From Desulfosediminicola flagellatus (GTDB lineage: Bacteria > Desulfobacterota > Desulfobulbia > Desulfobulbales > Desulfocapsaceae): DNA of 64,000 bases. This document shows, in pieces, positions 1 to 8,408 of the stretch (positions are counted from its first letter, which is position 1; every line of letters starts with the position of its first letter). Both the position numbers and the translations under genes were made by a program. The stretch spans positions 2,138,501-2,202,500 of the forward strand of contig NZ_CP050698.1 in assembly GCF_005116655.2 (NCBI RefSeq), in the 5' to 3' direction. The notes under the pieces were generated by a model. The model had not been told where the DNA came from and made no database searches. It saw nothing but the letters and a program-made list of their open reading frames with translations.

Positions 1-245
1 TTTTCTAAATTGCAGATGACTGTGGTGATGTTACCGGCAGTTTTCAGGATTTTCTGGGCGAGATCTTTTTGACAAAGCGGACCAAGATGATACAGGGCTT
101 CAAGGATACCGTACTGACTGACCGTTAAGCCCCTGTTACCAAGATGCCTGTGTACATCATTAGCGACGCTCTCAGAACATCGCAAAAGTTTCATAAATGT
201 ACTTAACGCAGTGGATTCGAGTGATTTACCCTGTTTTTTTGCCAT
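1..245 (-). CDS. MarR-family transcriptional regulator, 3' part outside window
   Basis: Reading the minus strand from the ATG at 245 gives an open frame of 81 codons that runs off the left edge, so only the N-terminal half of a winged-helix MarR regulator is present. It begins MAKKQGKSLE and contains the family-typical stretch LTVSQYGILEALYHLGPL followed by QKDLAQKIL and GNITTVICNLE, which is the helix 2 to recognition-helix region. MarR proteins are homodimeric DNA-binding repressors, often responding to phenolics or oxidants. It lies just downstream of desulfoferrodoxin on the same strand but is separated from it by a hairpin. The ligand and target genes cannot be told from the sequence. 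The call is firm at family level. Confidence 0.8.
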   Translation of the reverse strand, partial: MAKKQGKSLESTALSTFMKLLRCSESVANDVHRHLGNRGLTVSQYGILEALYHLGPLCQKDLAQKILKTAGNITTVICNLE

Positions 246-447
246 ATAGTCTCATTTTACCTAGGTGGTTTAATCTTAAACTATGTAGGCCGAGGAGGGC
301 TGTCAAGAATCGCAAGTACGGAAAAGTAATAATCTCCTAACTCAAATGATTAAGAAAAACAGCTGAGAGCGATATTTAAAATATATCAGAATGTGCGGAA
401 GCTTGTGATAGGTAATCAGAGGCGCGAAATAGCCTTTTAAAGAGAAG

Positions 448-475
448 GCGGATATGCCTGAAATAGCATATCCGC
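448..475 (-). terminator. Probable intrinsic terminator of dfx
   Basis: A perfect 10-bp inverted repeat (GCGGATATGC at 448-457, GCATATCCGC at 466-475) with an 8-nt loop lies 39 bp past the desulfoferrodoxin stop. On the minus strand it is followed by a moderately T-rich stretch (CTTCTCTTT). Confidence 0.65.
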
Positions 476-513
476 TATTGGTGTGTTCGTTGCTTACCTG
501 GTATAGATGGTAA

Positions 514-888
514 TTATGCTTTCCAGAGACCATGCAGATTGCAATAGGCACGACAGGTGACAGTAGCTGCCTCAACAGGGAAAAAGGCAGCAGGCTTGTC
601 GCCGGCTTTTAGAAACTGACGATAGACTGTTTCTCCATCAGCCAATTCAATCCACTCGATAAAATGATCTGCGGTCATCGGATGGTCAACCGAACCAACG
701 TTAACTTGCCATCCACCGTCTTTTTTCTCAAGCGCTGGTACATGTTTTTCAACAGCTGCGTCAGTTGTGTTTTCTGACATTTTCACCATTGCTGCCCCGC
801 AGCATGTGAGCTCTCCACCACCAGCAGTAAGTACTTCAACAATATTGCCACAAATATTACATTTGTATACTTCCATCTTGTTTGGCAT
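514..888 (-). CDS. dfx: Desulfoferrodoxin (superoxide reductase, two-iron type)
   Basis: This cytoplasmic enzyme reduces superoxide to hydrogen peroxide without making oxygen, taking electrons from rubredoxin. The 124-residue protein has both family domains. An N-terminal desulforedoxin domain carries Cys10, Cys13, Cys29 and Cys30 for the FeCys4 centre I. A neelaredoxin-like domain carries His49, His69, His75, Cys116 and His119 for the FeHis4Cys centre II. Every ligand is in the canonical spacing, one residue later than in the Desulfovibrio proteins. The start is set by GGAGGA just upstream of the ATG. Its likely electron donor, a rubredoxin, is encoded at 10135-10296, and peroxiredoxin, which would remove the peroxide made, is at 9422-10018. 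A promoter-like pair lies at 945-972. Confidence 0.97.
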   Translation of the reverse strand: MPNKMEVYKCNICGNIVEVLTAGGGELTCCGAAMVKMSENTTDAAVEKHVPALEKKDGGWQVNVGSVDHPMTADHFIEWIELADGETVYRQFLKAGDKPAAFFPVEAATVTCRAYCNLHGLWKA

Positions 889-944
889 AAGAATCCTCCG
901 ATTGGTATGTGACTAAGGAATAAATAATTGATGAGACACAGAAT

Positions 945-972
945 AGTATACCGCATAGAAGGGCGCTGTCCA
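945..972 (-). promoter_or_regulatory. Predicted sigma-70 promoter of dfx
   Basis: On the minus strand TGGACA (967-972) and TATACT (945-950) are separated by 16 bp, about 60 bp upstream of the dfx ATG. Both hexamers differ from consensus by one base. Confidence 0.55.
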
Positions 973-1145
973 GAGGAAAAAATAGACATGCCACGATAAT
1001 AATAAATTGTAGGAAAATGACAGAATACGTTCTACTTTGTCGTATAAACAAAAGAAAAAATAGTTATCATCTCTTCTTGGACGCTATAGATTGTGATAAG
1101 CTGATAGAAATTTGCATTCAAATTCAATTGCGCGTTAGGTAACGT

Positions 1146-2249
1146 ATGGGAAAACATCTTGTGCTGGCTGGAGCCGGCCATGCTCACATGGTCACTTTAC
1201 AGAACTTGAAAAGCATTCTGGACCGTGGGCATACAATTACAGTTATAGGCCCTTCAGCTGTTCATTACTACTCAGGCATGGGGCCGGGAATGTTGGGAGG
1301 AACCTACACGCCAGAGGATATTCGTTTTGATAGCAGGGCGGATGTTGAACGACAGGGTGCCAGCTTTATCGAGGATAGTGTAGAGCTGATAGATCCACAG
1401 GCAAGGGTTGTGACGCTCTCCTCCGGGAAGAGCGTAGAGTACGATGTGCTGTCATGCAACCTGGGTAGTTCGACTGATCACAGGTATTCATCCAGCAGTA
1501 CGTGTATGGTGTTTACTGTAAAGCCTATTGAGAAACTTTTTGAGGCCAGAAACTATCTCATCAAACATGGCAAAAGCAGGTCTCTGCGTATTGCCATCAT
1601 CGGAGGAGGCCCTTCAGCAGTCGAACTGGCTGGTAACCTGCAGCAACTTTCTTGCTCTGAGGGGTTGAATCAGCCTGAGGTGAGTATTTACTGTCGCAGT
1701 AGACTGATGAACCGATTTGATGCCAAGGTTAGAAATTGCTGCAACAATTATCTGAAAAAGCAGGGTGTTAATATTGTCGAAGGTGTATCGGTAGAATCTG
1801 CAGAGGGTGGTGTAATAAAAACAGCTTGTGGAAAAACACGTGTTGCTGATGTTATTTTTATCGCTTCAGGAATACATCCTTCATCAGTTTTTTCCAAATC
1901 AGGTTTTACTGTTGGTCCAGATGGAGGTCTTCCGGTCAATAGATATCTACAAAGCATTCATCACCCTGAAATTTTTGGTGGTGGAGACTGTATTTATTTT
2001 GAACAGGAACCGCTTGATAAAGTAGGTGTGTATGCGGTGAGACAGAATCCTGTTCTTTATCATAATCTTATTGCTGCACTTGAAGGGGATTCACTGCAGG
2101 AATTCGTTCCGGGTGGCGGTTATCTTCTTATTTTTAATTTAGGTAATGGCTACGGAGTGTTGCAAAAAGGTTTTCTTTTCACTAAGGGACGATTTGCTTT
2201 CTTTCTAAAAGATTATATCGATAGGAAATTTATTAAGAAATTTCAATGA
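1146..2249 (+). CDS. FAD-dependent pyridine nucleotide-disulfide oxidoreductase, NDH-2/SelD-N-terminal-like
   Basis: This 367-residue flavoprotein has two Rossmann motifs. An N-terminal FAD site reads GAGHAH (residues 9-14) and a central NAD(P) site reads IIGGGPSAVELAG near residue 155. A C-terminal FAD-contact stretch follows (FGGGDC). The GAGHAH variant and overall length match the stand-alone form of the domain fused to the N terminus of some SelD proteins (TIGR03169-like), related to type II NADH dehydrogenase and sulfide:quinone oxidoreductase. No redox CxxC pair typical of disulfide reductases is seen. A quinone- or NADH-linked reaction is possible, but the substrate is not known. It lies upstream of the oxidase operon, with a 260-bp gap before the next gene. 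Confidence 0.75.
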   Translation: MGKHLVLAGAGHAHMVTLQNLKSILDRGHTITVIGPSAVHYYSGMGPGMLGGTYTPEDIRFDSRADVERQGASFIEDSVELIDPQARVVTLSSGKSVEYDVLSCNLGSSTDHRYSSSSTCMVFTVKPIEKLFEARNYLIKHGKSRSLRIAIIGGGPSAVELAGNLQQLSCSEGLNQPEVSIYCRSRLMNRFDAKVRNCCNNYLKKQGVNIVEGVSVESAEGGVIKTACGKTRVADVIFIASGIHPSSVFSKSGFTVGPDGGLPVNRYLQSIHHPEIFGGGDCIYFEQEPLDKVGVYAVRQNPVLYHNLIAALEGDSLQEFVPGGGYLLIFNLGNGYGVLQKGFLFTKGRFAFFLKDYIDRKFIKKFQ

Positions 2250-2509
2250 CTGGTAGTGTTTTTAAGTACTTTTTTTTCACGTATTGTAAAGAAATTGATT
2301 GCTCGCTCGTGTGTGTTTTAATGAAGTAGTTGCGTAACGAGAACAGGAATGTCTGGCGGAAGAACAGAATCTTGGCAGGCTCTTTAGATAGGGGGGCGTG
2401 CGAAGTTGTTGAAAATTCCACAAAAATTATTTGACATTCAGTGCTAATTGTTTGATTGTTTTTGATAACAACAGCATATATCCATAAGAAAAACTAAGGA
2501 GGGTTGGTA

Positions 2510-3049
2510 ATGCTACAAAGAATGATTCAATCTGTTGCTATAGGATGCTTTCTGGTATTTGGAGTTGCCTCTCAGGGTATTGCAGCGGATTACGACCATA
2601 CAGTCGAAGCAAAAAAAATGACATTTTCCTGGAAAATCGACGGGGAAAATCTGGCCGGTAAACTGACAGCTGAAACTGATGGGTGGGTAGGTGTCGGCTT
2701 TAACCCTTCAGAGAAAATGAAAGATGCCAACTATGTGATCGGCTATGTGAAGAAGGGTGTGGTTACTATTGTAGACGAGTTTGGAACCACAAGCACCGGT
2801 CATAAAAATGATACAAAACTCGGTGGAACTGAAGACGTTAAGGTGGTCGGAGGTTCAGAAGAGGGCGGAATCACAACAATTGAATTCTCTATCCCTTTGA
2901 AATCTGAAGATAAAAACGATGGCAACATTGATGTTACCGCTGATACTACTGTGTTGCTTGCTTATGGTGCAGGTCGTGACAGCTTAAAGAGTAAACATAA
3001 GTTTCGCACTACCATGACAATCAATCTCGGTACCGGAGAAGTTAAGTAA
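2510..3049 (+). CDS. Secreted DOMON-domain protein
   Basis: The protein has 179 residues with an N-terminal signal peptide (hydrophobic IGCFLVFGVASQ, likely cut after GIAA), then a single beta-sandwich domain with the DOMON pattern: MTFSWKIDGENL, TDGWVGVGFNP, DANYVIGYV and TTIEFSIPL. DOMON domains bind haem or sugars and often take part in extracytoplasmic electron transfer. The ATG at 2510 is chosen over the in-frame TTG at 2504 because AAGGAGGG at 2497-2503 is correctly spaced. The gene is 21 bp ahead of the sco-like gene and on the same strand, so it is probably the first gene of the oxidase operon. It might bind a haem or deliver electrons in the periplasm, but no donor is shown. Confidence 0.8.
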   Translation: MLQRMIQSVAIGCFLVFGVASQGIAADYDHTVEAKKMTFSWKIDGENLAGKLTAETDGWVGVGFNPSEKMKDANYVIGYVKKGVVTIVDEFGTTSTGHKNDTKLGGTEDVKVVGGSEEGGITTIEFSIPLKSEDKNDGNIDVTADTTVLLAYGAGRDSLKSKHKFRTTMTINLGTGEVK

Positions 3050-3070
3050 TTTAAACAGCGAGGGCGGATT

Positions 3071-3952
3071 ATGTATATGAGGCGTGCTTTACAACGAGTC
3101 TCTGCAATACTGCTCTCGCTATTGCTTTATCCAGTTGCGGGTATGGCTCAGGAGGAGCAGGATGCTGTAACTCCTGATACGATCCTTTTGTCTGCAAATC
3201 AGAATGTTGACCGGGAATGGGTAACAGAAAAAAACGGGGAATTCATCCCTCTTGATACGCAATTTGTAGATGAAAACGGTAAAGAAATAACGCTCAGATC
3301 GTTTATTGACAGGCCGACGCTTATTCTTCCGATCTATTTCTATTGTCCAAGTGCCTGCAGTAAAAATCTAGCTAACATGGCTGTTGTAATGAATCGTCTG
3401 AGTTTTGATCCGGGTAAAGATTACCGGGCAATTGCTCTGAGTTTCAGTGACACAGAGACCGCTGATAATGCTCATAGGGCAAAACAGAATTATCTAAAAC
3501 TTGTATACGATGGTTTTCCTGAAAATGAATGGAAATTCCTGACCGGAACAAAAGAGTCAATTGCTGCAGTTACCGATGCATTGGGCTACAGGTTCAAGAG
3601 GATGCCTGACCAGACCTTTATTCATCCTTCAACAATTATCGCTGTTGATAAAGACGGTAAAATAATCCGTTACGTCTATGGTTCATTTGTTTCCGGTGAT
3701 GTGGATATGGCAATATCCAATGCAAAATCAGGGATTCCTGCGTTGTCGGTGAAACGTTTTCTCGAGTTTTGCCTGGACTATGATCCTGACAAGAATAAAG
3801 CAGTTTTCCAATATGTAAAAGTTGCTGTACTGGTTTTTTTTACAATTGGTGTTGGAGTGTTCTTTCTCCTGTTTGGCAGGAAACGAAGGAATAGCAGACA
3901 TCGTGACCATGATAAATTCAAGAGCAGTAATGAACAGGAAGAGACACCATGA
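3071..3952 (+). CDS. SCO1/SenC/PrrC-family copper chaperone-like protein, membrane anchored
   Basis: SCO proteins deliver copper to, or reduce the cysteines of, the CuA site of cytochrome c oxidase. The 293-residue protein has an N-terminal signal or anchor segment (AILLSLLLYPVAGMA), a thioredoxin-like domain with the metal-binding CPSAC motif (CxxxC, near residue 95) and a distal His in FIHPSTII. A C-terminal membrane segment (VAVLVFFTIGVGVFFLLFG) and a basic tail follow. The C-terminal helix suits the Sco-like proteins seen next to A2-type oxidases. Its stop codon overlaps the ctaD start (ATGA), which indicates translational coupling and supports a role in oxidase assembly. Confidence 0.88.
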   Translation: MYMRRALQRVSAILLSLLLYPVAGMAQEEQDAVTPDTILLSANQNVDREWVTEKNGEFIPLDTQFVDENGKEITLRSFIDRPTLILPIYFYCPSACSKNLANMAVVMNRLSFDPGKDYRAIALSFSDTETADNAHRAKQNYLKLVYDGFPENEWKFLTGTKESIAAVTDALGYRFKRMPDQTFIHPSTIIAVDKDGKIIRYVYGSFVSGDVDMAISNAKSGIPALSVKRFLEFCLDYDPDKNKAVFQYVKVAVLVFFTIGVGVFFLLFGRKRRNSRHRDHDKFKSSNEQEETP

Positions 3953-5580
3953 CAGAATCCACCTCATTTTATGATACGCCTTCCCCGGCACATTTGACGG
4001 GCATAAAGGCGTGGTTGCTGACGCATGACCACAAGCGGCTGGGACTCATGTACATGTGGGCGGTACTATTCTGGTTCAGCCTGGCTATGATTGTCGGCCT
4101 GATTATCAGGACTGAACTGATGGCTCAGGGTAGAACACTGATGGGACCTGAGATGTATAATGCCATGTTTACCCTGCATGGTGTAATTATGATTTTCTTA
4201 TTCATTATTCCGGCTATTCCAGCAATATTCGGAAACTTTTTTCTGCCAATTCAGCTGGGAACTGATGATGTGTTTTTCCCTCGCCTGAATCTTTTTTCCT
4301 GGTATCTGTATATGTTCGGCGGAGTGCTCGCAGTTGTATCTCTGTTTACAGGGCAGGGGTTTGCGGATACCGGCTGGACATTTTATGTACCTTTTAGTGT
4401 CTCCACAGAAAGTAATGTTTCCATGACGGTAAGTGCAGCTTTTATTTTAGGTATGTCATCCATGCTGACCGGCTTGAATTTTGTCACCACTGTTCACAGG
4501 ATGCGTGATAAGAAAATGGGCTGGATGCAGATCCCCCTATTTACGTGGTCTCTCTATGCGACTGCCTGGGTACAGATTCTGGCGACACCGGTTGTATCAA
4601 TCACGCTCGTTCTGGTTGTGATTGAAAGATTTTTGTCTGTTGGGCTGTTTGACCCCGATAAGGGCGGTGACCCTATTCTTTACCAGCATTTGTTCTGGAT
4701 GTATTCACACCCCGCTGTATACATAATGATCCTCCCTGGGATGGGAGTAATATCTGAAATTATTCCTGTGTATTCCAGGAAGGCAATTTTTGGCTACAAG
4801 GCAATTGCAGCTTCATCTATGGCTATTGCAATTGCAGGTTCTCTCGTTTGGGCTCATCACATGTACACGAGTGGAATGAGTGATGTTTCTATATTCGTTT
4901 TCTCGTTGTTGACATTTCTTGTTGCTGTCCCTTCTGCTATTAAGGTTTTTTCCTGGGTGTCGACCATGTACAAGGGCTCAATTGAAATGAGTCCGCCATT
5001 GCTGCTCGCACTCATGTTTATTTTTCTGTTTAGCGTTGGTGGTCTTACAGGCCTTGTGCTTGGTGCGGCCGGTCCCGATATACACGTTCATGATACCTAT
5101 TTTGTTGTTGCCCATTTTCATTTTGTAATGTTTGGAGGAACCGGTTTTGCCTTCTTTGCAGCGCTTCATTACTGGTGGCCGAAGATGTTTGGCATTATGT
5201 ACAACTTTAATAAGGCGTATGTCGGTGCTGTTCTTGCCTGCGTAGGTTTTCTTTTTCATTATATTCCAATGTTTATCCTCGGATTGCAGGGGATGCCGAG
5301 ACGGTATTACGACTATCTGCCTCAGTATGAAAGCGGAAACTTCTCTGCCGGAATCGGTGGCTATGTAATGGTGCTTGGTGTTGCAATAATGTTTTACAAT
5401 CTGCTGATGAGTTTCAGAGAACGCGTTCGTGCACCGATGGACCCCTGGGGTGGGCCGACACTCGAATGGTCAGTACCATCACCTCCTCCGGTTTTAAACT
5501 TTTTAGAGAAACCCGTTATTAAGGAATACCCGTACGATTTTAAAGATATTATTGCACGATCAGATCAACAATCCAGGTAA
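3949..5580 (+). CDS. ctaD: Cytochrome c oxidase subunit I (haem-copper oxidase, A2 type)
   Basis: This is the catalytic subunit that reduces oxygen to water and pumps protons; 543 residues and about 12 membrane helices. Visible active-site residues are His254 and Tyr258 in YSHPAVY (CuB ligand and cross-linked Tyr), His303-His304 (CuB), His389 (haem a3) and His391 (low-spin haem) in VVAHFHFVM. Lys332 in AIKVFSW is the K-channel lysine. The glutamate of the A1 motif HPEVY is replaced by Ala, and Tyr252-Ser253 precede it. This YS substitution defines A2-type oxidases such as Thermus caa3. The gene overlaps sco by 4 bp and is followed closely by ctaE. A proton-pumping oxidase in an otherwise anaerobe-like gene set is notable. 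Confidence 0.97.
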   Translation: MTESTSFYDTPSPAHLTGIKAWLLTHDHKRLGLMYMWAVLFWFSLAMIVGLIIRTELMAQGRTLMGPEMYNAMFTLHGVIMIFLFIIPAIPAIFGNFFLPIQLGTDDVFFPRLNLFSWYLYMFGGVLAVVSLFTGQGFADTGWTFYVPFSVSTESNVSMTVSAAFILGMSSMLTGLNFVTTVHRMRDKKMGWMQIPLFTWSLYATAWVQILATPVVSITLVLVVIERFLSVGLFDPDKGGDPILYQHLFWMYSHPAVYIMILPGMGVISEIIPVYSRKAIFGYKAIAASSMAIAIAGSLVWAHHMYTSGMSDVSIFVFSLLTFLVAVPSAIKVFSWVSTMYKGSIEMSPPLLLALMFIFLFSVGGLTGLVLGAAGPDIHVHDTYFVVAHFHFVMFGGTGFAFFAALHYWWPKMFGIMYNFNKAYVGAVLACVGFLFHYIPMFILGLQGMPRRYYDYLPQYESGNFSAGIGGYVMVLGVAIMFYNLLMSFRERVRAPMDPWGGPTLEWSVPSPPPVLNFLEKPVIKEYPYDFKDIIARSDQQSR

Positions 5581-5590
5581 GGACTCGTCA

Positions 5591-6187
5591 ATGTCAACCA
5601 GATTTGATTCGACAGGCATAAAAATAGGGATGTGGATATTTCTCTACTCAGAGATCATCCTCTTTGGCGGACTATTTGTCTTATATGCTGTGTATTTTTA
5701 TACGTTTCCTGAATTCTTTGCAGAGGGTGGGAGGGAACTGGATAGGGTTATAGGTTCGTTGAATACAGTAGTTCTTCTCGTCAGTAGTTTTTCAGTGGCA
5801 GCGTCGATTACAGCCATTCAGCAGGGGAAGAAGAAGTTAACGATCGGGTTACTTGTGTTTTCGCTTGGTTGCGGCTTTATTTTCCTTATCAATAAGTACA
5901 TTGAGTGGGGTGCCAAGTTTCATCATGGTATATATCCAAACTCCGAAAGACTGGTTGATGGTGAGCCTGGTATAAATATATTTTTCGGCCTGTATTACAT
6001 AATTACCGGGTTGCACGGGTTGCACGTTATAATCGGTATGACTCTTCTGGCAATCAGTCTGGTGCTCGTGGCTAAGAACAAAATTACGGCTGAGAGATTT
6101 GCTATGCTCGATAACTCCGGACTGTACTGGCATCTGGTGGATCTCATCTGGATTTTTGTTTTTCCACTTTTCTATCTCGTACTATAG
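5591..6187 (+). CDS. ctaE: Cytochrome c oxidase subunit III
   Basis: This is the structural subunit III of the haem-copper oxidase; 198 residues with about five membrane helices, the usual short bacterial form. Recognisable stretches are KIGMWIFLYSEIILFGGLF at the N terminus, GLYYIITGLHGLHVIIGM and the terminal GLYWHLVDLIWIFVFPLFYL, which are subunit III signatures. The ATG at 5591 is chosen over an upstream in-frame start inside ctaD because AAGGA precedes it at the right spacing. It sits 10 bp after ctaD and 27 bp before ctaF. Confidence 0.95.
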   Translation: MSTRFDSTGIKIGMWIFLYSEIILFGGLFVLYAVYFYTFPEFFAEGGRELDRVIGSLNTVVLLVSSFSVAASITAIQQGKKKLTIGLLVFSLGCGFIFLINKYIEWGAKFHHGIYPNSERLVDGEPGINIFFGLYYIITGLHGLHVIIGMTLLAISLVLVAKNKITAERFAMLDNSGLYWHLVDLIWIFVFPLFYLVL

Positions 6188-6214
6188 AAATTGATATTAC
6201 TACTGGAGGTCGTT

Positions 6215-6502
6215 TTGAGTACAGACGAAAAACATCATATCCTTAGTTATAAAACATTGGCTCTTGTATTGGGGAGTCTTCTAGTCCTGACACTGGTTAC
6301 AGTAGGTGTTTCGTATTTAGATCTTGGTATTTTTAATGTCCCGGTAGCGCTTACCATAGCTTCTACAAAGGCGACAATTGTTCTGCTGTTTTTTATGCAT
6401 CTGAAATATGAAGGAAAGGTTATCACCTATTCGTTTATCAGCAGCGTAATCTTTCTTGCAATAATGATAACGTTCACCTTTTGGGATGTGGCTTTTAGGT
6501 AA
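6215..6502 (+). CDS. ctaF: Cytochrome c oxidase subunit IV family protein
   Basis: This small 95-residue subunit has three predicted membrane helices. The first is LALVLGSLLVLTLVTVGVSY. The second contains KATIVLLFFMHLKYEGK, the typical prokaryotic subunit IV pattern, and the third ends in FTFWDVAFR. The start appears to be TTG at 6215, six bases after TGGAGGT, giving MSTDEKHH. The longer frame from 6191 would place the ribosome site inside the coding region. Its position between ctaE and ctaC supports the call. Confidence 0.85.
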   Translation: MSTDEKHHILSYKTLALVLGSLLVLTLVTVGVSYLDLGIFNVPVALTIASTKATIVLLFFMHLKYEGKVITYSFISSVIFLAIMITFTFWDVAFR

Positions 6503-6517
6503 TCAACGGAGAAACGT

Positions 6518-7114
6518 ATGAATCCGGGACATGCTGTAGACCAGGCACTCTGGTATATTCTTGGTATATCGGCTGTATTGTTGTTTGGAATAACGGTTGT
6601 AATGGTCTATTTTGTTATACGGTATCGGCGTAGTAAGCATCCGGTACCAGCCGATATCAGGGATAATATGCTCCTTGAAATCGTATGGACAGTTATACCG
6701 ACTCTTATTGCCCTGTCGATGTTTTATATCGGCTGGACTTCATACCTCGGACTTCGTGAGGTACCTGAAGATGCTATTGAAATAGAGGTGTATGGGCAGC
6801 AATACTCATGGATCTTTGTGTACGATAACGATAAGGAAACAGAGAATATACTCGTTGTCCCGCAAGGCAAAGCGATAAAATTTAATATTACATCTGTTGA
6901 TGTTTTACACAGTTTTTATATTCCGGCATATAGGATCAAGGTCGATGCAGTTAAAGGACTTCAGACATATGCCTGGTTTTTTGCCGACGAGGTTGGTGAA
7001 TATGATGTTATGTGCACGGAGTATTGTGGAACCGACCATTCGGCAATGGTCTCAGTGCTCAAGATAGTTCCTGAAGAAGAATATCTGGAGTGGCTTGAAA
7101 GCGAGGATGAATAG
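6518..7114 (+). CDS. ctaC: Cytochrome c oxidase subunit II with CuA site
   Basis: Subunit II accepts electrons from cytochrome c at the binuclear CuA centre and passes them to haem a. The 198-residue protein has two N-terminal membrane helices (residues about 12-34 and 50-72) followed by a cupredoxin domain facing the periplasm. CuA ligands are His about 131 (DVLHSF), Cys166, Cys170, His174 and Met177 in CTEYCGTDHSAM. There is no fused cytochrome c domain, unlike many A2 caa3 enzymes, so a separate periplasmic donor is needed and none is seen nearby. The gene comes last among the subunits, an unusual order (I, III, IV, II). Confidence 0.96.
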   Translation: MNPGHAVDQALWYILGISAVLLFGITVVMVYFVIRYRRSKHPVPADIRDNMLLEIVWTVIPTLIALSMFYIGWTSYLGLREVPEDAIEIEVYGQQYSWIFVYDNDKETENILVVPQGKAIKFNITSVDVLHSFYIPAYRIKVDAVKGLQTYAWFFADEVGEYDVMCTEYCGTDHSAMVSVLKIVPEEEYLEWLESEDE

Positions 7115-8012
7115 ACTTTCTGAGGAGGTTGATGAATCTATTGCCGGAGTATGGTCATCTTTCACAGTCGGCTGGCAACTTGCAAAAGTTCCACTGTGTC
7201 TGCTGATATCCTGTTCTGCATGTTTTGGTGCGATACTGGCTGGCCGCACCGCACCGTTTGATGTCCTGTACGTCAGCTTGAGTGTATTTCTTCTTGCAAT
7301 GGGTGGAGCAACCATCAACAGTGCCCAGGAGGCAGTAGTCGATGGTGAAATGAAACGCACAGCTCACCGACCACTCGTTCGACAGGCTGTGTCACGTGAG
7401 TTTGCAGTTTGTCTCGCCATTATACTTGTAGGTTTAGCGTTAATCATGCTGTCACAGGTCTATCGACCTGTCGTTTGTGTAAGTCTCGGTATCTCCGCAT
7501 TGATTTTGTATAATGCAGTCTATACCCCTTTAAAAAAGGAAACGATTTTTGCCATTTTTCCAGGAGCTGTGTGTGGGGCTATTCCACCATTAATTGGATA
7601 CTTTTCAGCAGCAGGTGCACCGTTTTCCTATACAAGTTTATTACTCTTTATGCTGTTGTTTCTCTGGCAGGTTCCACATTTCTATCTTGTTCTCCTGCGA
7701 CACAAGGATGATTACCTTCAATCTAACCTCCCGAGTTTTATAAAAACATTGTCTGAAAAAGGGGTAAAGCAGTTAAGTTATGTGTGGATTTGTGGCCTTG
7801 CTCTAGTCATGATGCTTTTTTCAGTGACGGGTGGTATCAACCAGGCCGGGTTGAAATATTTAGTCGTATTTAACGCATTATTGTTGGTTGTGATTGCAGG
7901 CTATAATTTAGTATTACGTGAGTCTCCGGCATATCGCTCGCTCTTTGTGTGTCTCAATATTATGCTGTTAGTTCATATGATTACTGTGGGCGTTGGCAAC
8001 TACTATTTGTGA
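7107..8012 (+). CDS. ctaB: Protohaem IX farnesyltransferase (haem O synthase)
   Basis: This UbiA-family membrane enzyme attaches farnesyl to haem b to give haem O, the precursor of haem A. About 301 residues and nine helices are predicted. The first prenyl-binding motif is NSAQEAVVDGEMKRTAHRPL, with Glu in place of the usual first Asp. The second region is PHFYLVLLRHKDDY, and LYNAVYTPLKK and FPGAVCGAIPPLIGY are haem O synthase signatures. The ATG at 7107 overlaps the ctaC end by 8 bp; a TTG at 7095 is an alternative. No ctaA (haem A synthase) is present in the window, so haem A may be made elsewhere or the oxidase may use haem O. Confidence 0.9.
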   Translation: MNRLSEEVDESIAGVWSSFTVGWQLAKVPLCLLISCSACFGAILAGRTAPFDVLYVSLSVFLLAMGGATINSAQEAVVDGEMKRTAHRPLVRQAVSREFAVCLAIILVGLALIMLSQVYRPVVCVSLGISALILYNAVYTPLKKETIFAIFPGAVCGAIPPLIGYFSAAGAPFSYTSLLLFMLLFLWQVPHFYLVLLRHKDDYLQSNLPSFIKTLSEKGVKQLSYVWICGLALVMMLFSVTGGINQAGLKYLVVFNALLLVVIAGYNLVLRESPAYRSLFVCLNIMLLVHMITVGVGNYYL

Positions 8013-8078
8013 TCCTTTCCTGCTGAGAAGTGATTTCCCTCAAATTCATAATTCAGGTATTTATTAGTAGATAAAATC

Positions 8079-8097
8079 AGTAATGGTAATTATTATT
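8079..8097. promoter_or_regulatory. Possible Fur-type operator
   Basis: The sequence AGTAATGGTAATTATTATT matches the 19-bp Fur consensus at about 14 positions. It lies 100 bp upstream of the Cys/Lys-rich microprotein and 310 bp upstream of ferritin, a sensible place for iron control. The match is imperfect and the region is AT rich. Confidence 0.3.
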
Positions 8098-8179
8098 GTA
8101 ATTATTTGAAAAAATTCCTTATGTCAGGTTCAGGATCCTGCATAATTATCTACTCAATCTGAATGGAAAGGAAATTGTG

Positions 8180-8329
8180 ATGTCGAAAAAACGGTGCTGC
8201 CTGAAATTTGAAAAAAAAGGCAAAAAATGTAAAGGTTGTCCAATAATGCAACTTGAAGATATATTTAAGGATAGCTCGAAGGACGATAAGAAAAAGAAAA
8301 AGAATAAAAAGAAAGATAAGAAAAAATAA
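8180..8329 (+). CDS. Cys- and Lys-rich microprotein, 49 aa, unknown function
   Basis: A 49-codon frame starts at ATG 8180 after AAAGGAAATT. The N-terminal half holds four cysteines in KKRCCLKFEKKGKKCKGCP, a CC-x9-C-x2-C arrangement that could bind a metal or cluster. The C-terminal third is almost only Lys, Asp and Asn (for example KKKKKNKKKDKKK), predicted disordered and strongly basic. I do not recognise a named family. It lies 80 bp ahead of ferritin on the same strand and downstream of a Fur-like site, so an iron-related role is possible but unproven. The ribosome site, stop placement and cysteine pattern argue that it is real. Confidence 0.6.
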   Translation: MSKKRCCLKFEKKGKKCKGCPIMQLEDIFKDSSKDDKKKKKNKKKDKKK

Positions 8330-8408
8330 TATAGAATAACCTGCTATATACAGTAGTTGCTCACTGTGAGGCGGGAAATTAACCAATCTAATCGGAGGAT
8401 AGTACCTA

